Part shown: in pieces, positions 43,378 to 43,444 of the stretch
Numbering within the stretch: the first letter of the stretch is position 1
Layout: each line of letters starts with the position of its first letter
Assembly (NCBI GenBank): GCA_910575475.1
Contig: CAJTGD010000045.1
Span: 1 to 43,444, forward strand
Reading direction: 5' to 3'
DNA: 43,444 nucleotides
DNA from: Lachnospiraceae bacterium
Lineage (GTDB): Bacteria; Bacillota; Clostridia; Lachnospirales; Lachnospiraceae
Program-made: the position numbers and the translations under genes
Notes under the pieces: generated by a model
Told to the model about the DNA's origin: nothing
Databases searched by the model: none
Seen by the model: only the letters and a program-made list of their open reading frames with translations

Positions 43378-43382
43378 AAAAA

Positions 43383-43444
43383 GTTATACCGAAAAGTATC
43401 TTATCCCGATATTTGAAAAATCCCCTTAATATATAAGCCGAGTA
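43383..43444 (-). repeat. 62-bp terminal inverted repeat, right copy
   Basis: This copy is the exact reverse complement of 60-121 and runs to the last base of the window, so the repeat may continue outside. It contains TTGAAAAATCC (43413-43423), the same 11-mer that forms the arms of the inverted repeat before mobC. Confidence 0.9.

Larger units (their letters stand above)
36850..43382. mobile_element. IME2: Tn4451-like mobilizable element with MobP relaxase
   Basis: Serine recombinase, TnpW, DnaC-like ATPase, RepA-like protein, cysteine-rich VLP protein, MobP relaxase and MobC lie in one direction. They form a complete, independent mobilization module unlike that of IME1. The 180-bp gap at 36848-37028 contains only a terminator and is where the left end should be. 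The right end is near or beyond the terminal repeat. Exact att sites were not identified. Confidence 0.6.

Overview
The window is a mosaic of conjugative and mobilizable DNA from a low-GC Gram-positive anaerobe, most likely a gut Clostridia (Lachnospiraceae/Oscillospiraceae type). I infer this from the gene families (PrgI, VirB4, TrbL/VirB6, Maff-2, DUF4315, DUF4366, sortase B, large serine recombinases, TnpV/TnpW) and from purine-rich GGAGG ribosome-binding sites. Nearly every gene is on the minus strand. There is no chromosomal housekeeping block, and I saw no rRNA, tRNA or CRISPR.

Region 1 (about 122-26,339) is part of an integrative conjugative element (ICE). In transcription order (descending coordinates) it has a Maff-2 remnant, a TrbL/VirB6-like channel protein, a radical SAM protein, PrgI, the VirB4 ATPase, a class B sortase, an NlpC/P60 + 3D-domain wall hydrolase, DUF4315, DUF4366, a TopB-type topoisomerase and a giant N6-adenine-methylase/SNF2-like helicase. 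These look like one tightly packed conjugation operon, with repeated ATGA or TAATG stop/start overlaps. The topoisomerase has a one-base frameshift near its N-terminus. The giant protein lacks its C-terminal helicase lobe and ends in a short hairpin. It also contains a complete tnpV gene, with its own ribosome-binding site, in another reading frame. Beyond it lies a BceRS/BceAB-type peptide-antibiotic sensing and transport module, a DUF4097 lipoprotein, a sigma-like factor and an HTH_16 regulator. The integrase expected after these genes is outside the window.

Region 2 (about 26,340-36,850) is a first mobilizable element (IME1), inserted inside the ICE maff2 gene. It carries a large serine recombinase, a VirE-like helicase, a CHC2 primase, a MobQ-type MobA/MobL relaxase, a recognisable MobQ oriT, DUF3847, a RepA-like winged-helix protein, XRE regulators and TnpV. 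AT-rich cargo is interspersed: signal peptidase II-like, TfoX N-domain and DUF523 genes.

Region 3 (about 36,850-43,382) is a second element (IME2) of the Tn4451-like/MobP type: serine recombinase, TnpW, DnaC-like ATPase, RepA-like protein, cysteine-rich VLP protein, MobP relaxase, MobC and a structured oriT candidate.

The two ends of the window carry the same 62-bp sequence in inverted orientation, surrounded by TTATCCCGA/TCGGGATAA half-sites. The other halves of maff2 and of the ICE (coupling protein, ICE relaxase, integrase) are not present. Boundaries between elements are inferred from gene content except the maff2 junction, which is visible in the sequence.
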